Shown here: positions 60,581 through 64,000 of the stretch, piece after piece
How positions within the stretch are numbered: position 1 is the stretch's first letter
How the letters are laid out: each line of letters begins with the position of its first letter
Assembly (NCBI GenBank): GCA_045539475.1
Contig: JAZQFJ010000034.1
Span: 1-64,000, forward strand
Reading direction: 5' to 3'
DNA length: 64,000 nt
DNA from: SIG480 sp045539475
GTDB lineage: Bacteria > Bacillota > Clostridia > Oscillospirales > JAAYXM01
Program-made: the position numbers and the translations under genes
The notes under the pieces: model-generated
Told to the model about the DNA's origin: nothing
Database searches by the model: none
The model's input: the letters and a program-made list of their open reading frames with translations, nothing else

Positions 60581-61498
60581 ATGGTTTCGTGTACTGAATT
60601 TATACCTCTTTACAGTGAGTTGTTCAAATATCTTGAAGATATTGGTGGACACAATGAGGTCGTGCGTTACTGGGAGTATATTTCCGATACCTATGTTGCC
60701 GACCTTCTCGGTAAAGAGGTAGAGGAAAAAGGTCTTCGCGGGTGCTGGGATTACTGGGCGAAGTCACTTAATGAAGAGGCTTGCGATTTCCGTATGGAAC
60801 TTGATGAAAAGAACGGCACCTTCAGTATTGATATGCGCTATTGCCCGTCTCGCGGGAGGCTTAATGCATATGATCATATGGAACCGTATCACGATTACTG
60901 CGGACATTGTGCGCTTCTCTATGCTAGACAGCTCGAAAAGTTCAATATTAAAATGGAAGAGTTTGACGTTTCCCGAATTGATGAAGCAAAATGTGTTCTG
61001 AAATTTAAGACAGAAACCAAAAAGAAAAATGGTGAAAAATTGCATATGGACAGGCACGCTGCAGATAACGAGTATTTTCACCGTGATTTTCATATCAGCG
61101 CAAAACGAGGCCTTGAATACGTCGGTGAGAAGTATGGTGATGACGCCGTAGTAGACTATTTAACCCGATTTGCAAAGGCGTATTATGCACCTCTTGCAGA
61201 AAGGGTGAAAAAAGACGGATTTGCAGCGCTTTGCGAACATATTGAAAGTACATATGAAGCGGAAAAAGCAAGTGGAAATGTAAAATGTAAGCTTTCTGAA
61301 AACGAGCTTTCTGTTTCGGTTTCGGAATGTCCGGGTGTGCGATACATAAGGCAAAGCGGTAATGATCCCACAAAATGGTATGTCGAGCTTACACGCGCGG
61401 TAAATAAAGCAATTGCGGATATGTGCGGACTTCGGTTTGAGCTTCTCTCTTACAACGAAGAAGACGGTGCAACGGAGTACATATTTCGCAAGCTTTAA
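60581..61498 (+). CDS. protein of unknown function with YCGHC motif
   Basis: I do not recognise the family of this 305-residue protein. It has no signal peptide or membrane segment. The N-terminal half contains a conserved-looking block with RYCPSRGRL, EPYHDYCGHC and LLYARQLEKF, rich in Cys and His and suggestive of a metal or cofactor site. The C-terminal half has a helical YLTRFAKAYYAPLAERVKKD segment and a beta-rich end (FELLSYNEEDGATEYIFRKL); the latter is faintly like L-2-amino-thiazoline-4-carboxylate-hydrolase-type proteins. It starts three bases after the YhcH-family gene, so the two are co-translated and probably act on the same sugar. Confidence 0.6.
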   Translation: MVSCTEFIPLYSELFKYLEDIGGHNEVVRYWEYISDTYVADLLGKEVEEKGLRGCWDYWAKSLNEEACDFRMELDEKNGTFSIDMRYCPSRGRLNAYDHMEPYHDYCGHCALLYARQLEKFNIKMEEFDVSRIDEAKCVLKFKTETKKKNGEKLHMDRHAADNEYFHRDFHISAKRGLEYVGEKYGDDAVVDYLTRFAKAYYAPLAERVKKDGFAALCEHIESTYEAEKASGNVKCKLSENELSVSVSECPGVRYIRQSGNDPTKWYVELTRAVNKAIADMCGLRFELLSYNEEDGATEYIFRKL

Positions 61499-61524
61499 AA
61501 TAAAAAAAGGAAGGAAAATCCAAA

Positions 61525-63081
61525 ATGAAAAAGAAATTGTTAGCGTTATCCCTTGCAGTAGTCATGTTGTTGTCCCTTGTCGCATGTGATGGAGGAAACG
61601 GAGGTACTTCTGCCGGAAAAGCAGATTTTGAACCACTGACCAAAGAAGACGTAATACAAGTTTGTATCCGTTCGCATCCGAGCTGGCCGTACAGTGAAGA
61701 CTGGAAGGTATGGCAGTATATCGAGGAAGGCTGCGGCGCAACGCTTGATATACTTGCGATTCCTGAGTCGGAATATAGTACAAAGCTCACACTTATGTTT
61801 ACAGATGCAAAGACGGTTCCGGATGTTGCTGTGTTCAGTAATAAATCAGAACTGGATAAGTATTCTCGTCAAGGTGCGTTAATTGCGGTTGAGGATGTTG
61901 CAGATTATATGCCAAATTTGTTGAGCTTTTATAATAGCCTTCCGGAAAGCGAATATGACCAAAAAGTAAATATGAACCGATCGGCAGATGGAAAGCTTTA
62001 TAAGATTGCGAATTTCGGACGTGAGAAAACGCAAAATGTCCGCGCGTGGCTTTATCGCAAGGATATTTTCGACAAATACGGTCTTTCGGCTCCGGAAACC
62101 TTTGATGAGCTTTATGAAGTTTGCAAAAAGCTTAAGGAAATATATCCTGATTCCTATCCTTTTGCGGTTCGGTCAAAGCTTGCTAACCTGAATGTTTCCG
62201 GTTCTTCGTGGAAGCCGTATTGGGAAACGGCAACATACTATGATTACGAGAACGAAAAATGGAGCTTTGGCGCAATTGAAGATACTATGCTTGATGTTCT
62301 CACGTTCTATAATAAGATGATAAATGAAAAACTCCTTATGTCAAACTTTATGAGCATTTCAAACTCAAACTGGCAGGAGATTATCACTACTGACCGCGGT
62401 TTTATTATGCCGGAGTATCAGACCAGAATAGACTTTTTCAATTCTCTCTGTCGTGACAAAAATCCTGATTTCAACCTTACTGCTATGGTTCCGCCGGTAG
62501 CCGATGCAGAAAAAGGCGTTGCTATGGTTAATAAATACAATTATGATCCATATGGTCTTGCGATGTGTAATTCTGAAGATGAAAAGCGAATTGCAAATGC
62601 CGCAAAGTATATGGACTGGCTTTATACCGACGAGGCGGTAGAGCTTGTTTCATGGGGTAAAGAGGGAGAAACCTTTGAAATAAAGGACGGAAAAAAGACA
62701 TTTATTCAGGATGAAGCAGGAACGCAGGTACAGACGCTTTATGGCTTTAATTCTTATGGCTCGTTCTCTAAAATCGATTCGGACTCTGTTCTTGTATCAG
62801 AATCTGAAGACATTGCGGCAACCCGTGATATGGTGCTCGAACATACAATGCCGTACTTCAATCCGGCAAGCTTTATTGCGTTCACTGACGAAGAAGCTGC
62901 TCGTATTGACGAAATTGGAACGGGGATAAACACATACTATAACGAGAATGTGAATAAATTCATCATCGGACAAAAGCCTCTTTCAGAGTTTGACGCATTT
63001 GTAAATGAATTACAAAGTATGGGAATTACTGAGATGCTGGAGATTTATACAACCGCATACAATCGTATGCTTGGAAAATAA
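61525..63081 (+). CDS. extracellular solute-binding lipoprotein (sugar ABC type)
   Basis: The 518-residue protein has a lipoprotein signal peptide with lipobox LVAC and lipidated Cys21. It is clearly paralogous to the lipoprotein at 19759: SHPSWPYSEDWKVWQYIEE, ARKDIFDKYGLSAPETFDELYE-like hinge segments, TTDRGFIMPEYQTRIDFF and ELVSWGKEGETFE all recur. It would capture oligosaccharides from the second lyase. As with its paralog, no permease gene is adjacent; the next gene is a DapA-like protein that runs off the window. Confidence 0.87.
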   Translation: MKKKLLALSLAVVMLLSLVACDGGNGGTSAGKADFEPLTKEDVIQVCIRSHPSWPYSEDWKVWQYIEEGCGATLDILAIPESEYSTKLTLMFTDAKTVPDVAVFSNKSELDKYSRQGALIAVEDVADYMPNLLSFYNSLPESEYDQKVNMNRSADGKLYKIANFGREKTQNVRAWLYRKDIFDKYGLSAPETFDELYEVCKKLKEIYPDSYPFAVRSKLANLNVSGSSWKPYWETATYYDYENEKWSFGAIEDTMLDVLTFYNKMINEKLLMSNFMSISNSNWQEIITTDRGFIMPEYQTRIDFFNSLCRDKNPDFNLTAMVPPVADAEKGVAMVNKYNYDPYGLAMCNSEDEKRIANAAKYMDWLYTDEAVELVSWGKEGETFEIKDGKKTFIQDEAGTQVQTLYGFNSYGSFSKIDSDSVLVSESEDIAATRDMVLEHTMPYFNPASFIAFTDEEAARIDEIGTGINTYYNENVNKFIIGQKPLSEFDAFVNELQSMGITEMLEIYTTAYNRMLGK

Positions 63082-63096
63082 CGGGATGGTAATACT

Positions 63097-64000
63097 ATGA
63101 AAAATAAATACTTTGATGTCGCTGCTGTACGCGAGGCCATTCATGCAGCACCGGTTCCGTCTATAAGCACTCCGTTTTTGAAAAATGGCGAAATTGACTA
63201 CAAATCCCTCGCAACATACACTGATTTTCTCGTAGAGTCAGGTGCAAAGGCACTTCTGCTTACGCCTGGGGACAGTCACTTTGCGGTTCTTGGTGATGAA
63301 GAACAGCTTGAGGTAAACCGAGTCGTTGTTGATGCATGCAATCACCGTGCAATGGTCATCGGAGCTGCGGACAGAATGTATTATAACAGGATGGTTGAGT
63401 TTGCTGAAAAGTACCGTGATTTTGGCGGAGATATTTTGATTCCATTTGCTCCGGATTGGTGTAGCTACACGACTGATGACACGCTCGTTGAATACTATAA
63501 GGCTTGCGGAAAGGTTGCACCGACAATGTTGCTATCGTGCAATTGCGGCGGACTTTCTAACCGCATTTATGACAGCGTAGGCCCGGAAAATGGTATCGTT
63601 GCCGTAAAGGATGATAAGGCTCTTCCGTACGGAACAAAGGCGCTTCCGCATATCAGAGATAAGATGGCATATCTCTCCGGTGGAAGAATGGAAACATTCC
63701 TCTATTATGCGCCTTACGGTGCTGATGGTTATCTTGCTGTATTTGCGCGTGCGTTTCCGGACGTTGACAAAAGGTTTTGGTCAGCATACAACAATGGGGA
63801 GCTTGCCGGTGCAGTAAAGATTATTGAGGATTACGAAATTGCGTTCTTCGATTGGTGCAGCGCCAACGGCGTTCACTGGGATTCCGGTATCCGCGGAATG
63901 ATTGAGATCGCAGGTCTTGCACCAAGATATACAAGACATCCGTTTACGCATATCACAGATGAGCAAATTGAGAAGCTTCGTCAGTTCCTTAAAGAGAAGA
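63097..64000 (+). CDS. DapA-family aldolase-like protein, cut by the window end
   Basis: The frame is open from the ATG at 63097 to the last base (301 codons seen, no stop). It begins MKNKYFDVAAVREAIHAAPV and shows the barrel of the DHDPS/NanA family, with the likely Schiff-base Lys at residue 171 in GIVAVKDDK. The usual YNxP Tyr motif is replaced by LLSCNCGG, so the proton relay differs from the aldolase at 50772. It is the last visible gene of the GntR-controlled operon. It may be a decarboxylating or dehydrating relative rather than a classical aldolase. The 3' end lies outside the window. Confidence 0.78.
   Translation, partial: MKNKYFDVAAVREAIHAAPVPSISTPFLKNGEIDYKSLATYTDFLVESGAKALLLTPGDSHFAVLGDEEQLEVNRVVVDACNHRAMVIGAADRMYYNRMVEFAEKYRDFGGDILIPFAPDWCSYTTDDTLVEYYKACGKVAPTMLLSCNCGGLSNRIYDSVGPENGIVAVKDDKALPYGTKALPHIRDKMAYLSGGRMETFLYYAPYGADGYLAVFARAFPDVDKRFWSAYNNGELAGAVKIIEDYEIAFFDWCSANGVHWDSGIRGMIEIAGLAPRYTRHPFTHITDEQIEKLRQFLKEK

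Overview
The window looks like the chromosome of a Gram-positive gut-type clostridium (Clostridia, Oscillospirales-like). The grounds are GGAGG ribosome sites, sigma-A promoters, lipobox lipoproteins, cell-surface proteins ending in three SLH domains, AraC- and GntR-controlled sugar loci, and a clostridial-style purine operon. The family placement is inference. The window holds no phage, transposase, rRNA or CRISPR array.

Layout. 1-260: a tRNA-Pro(GGG) gene with promoter and terminators. 331-2246 (-): a MurNAc/GlcNAc salvage pair, MurQ plus a BadF-type sugar kinase fused to an XRE helix-turn-helix. 2329-6248: an AraC regulator divergent from a sugar-acid cassette (UlaG-like lactonase, enolase-superfamily dehydratase, cupin, SDR). 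6420-26278: a second AraC regulator divergent from a long glycan operon. It encodes a NagZ-like GH3, a serine hydrolase, a 2,636-residue SLH-anchored heparinase II/III-like lyase, an MBL-GDPD fusion, a solute-binding lipoprotein, a GH39-like hydrolase, a ceramidase-like protein and a modular secreted protein. 26279-26641 is a hairpin-rich gap, followed by an MBL gene with different codon use. 28276-31483 (-): a YfcE-like phosphodiesterase, endonuclease IV, a lipoprotein and an AEC transporter. 31633-33569: AraC regulator and divergent Gfo/Idh oxidoreductase, with a clear AraC-type direct-repeat operator.

33675-46883 is a complete-looking IMP operon (purE-C-F-M-N-O-H-D-L, then fhs) behind a ZTP riboswitch. 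Its PurF has Gly where the glutaminase nucleophile Cys should be. The PurH functions are split into an archaeal-type PurO and a stand-alone AICAR transformylase.

46978-64000 is a second glycan locus. A GntR/FCD regulator sits between a minus-strand operon (nitrilase-superfamily amidase, TIM-barrel isomerase, aldose epimerase) and a plus-strand operon (DapA-like aldolase, secreted modular protein, second SLH lyase, YhcH-family protein, an unknown protein, second solute-binding lipoprotein, second DapA-like protein cut by the window end). Both promoters carry the same palindrome at the start of transcription.

Reading the parts together (inference): the two SLH lyases cut a uronate-containing polysaccharide at the cell surface, lipoproteins capture oligosaccharides, cytoplasmic GH3/GH39 enzymes trim them, and dehydratase, isomerase and aldolase-type enzymes feed the uronate products to central metabolism. 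No permease genes and no GH88/GH105 unsaturated-uronyl hydrolase lie in the window, so the substrate stays unknown.
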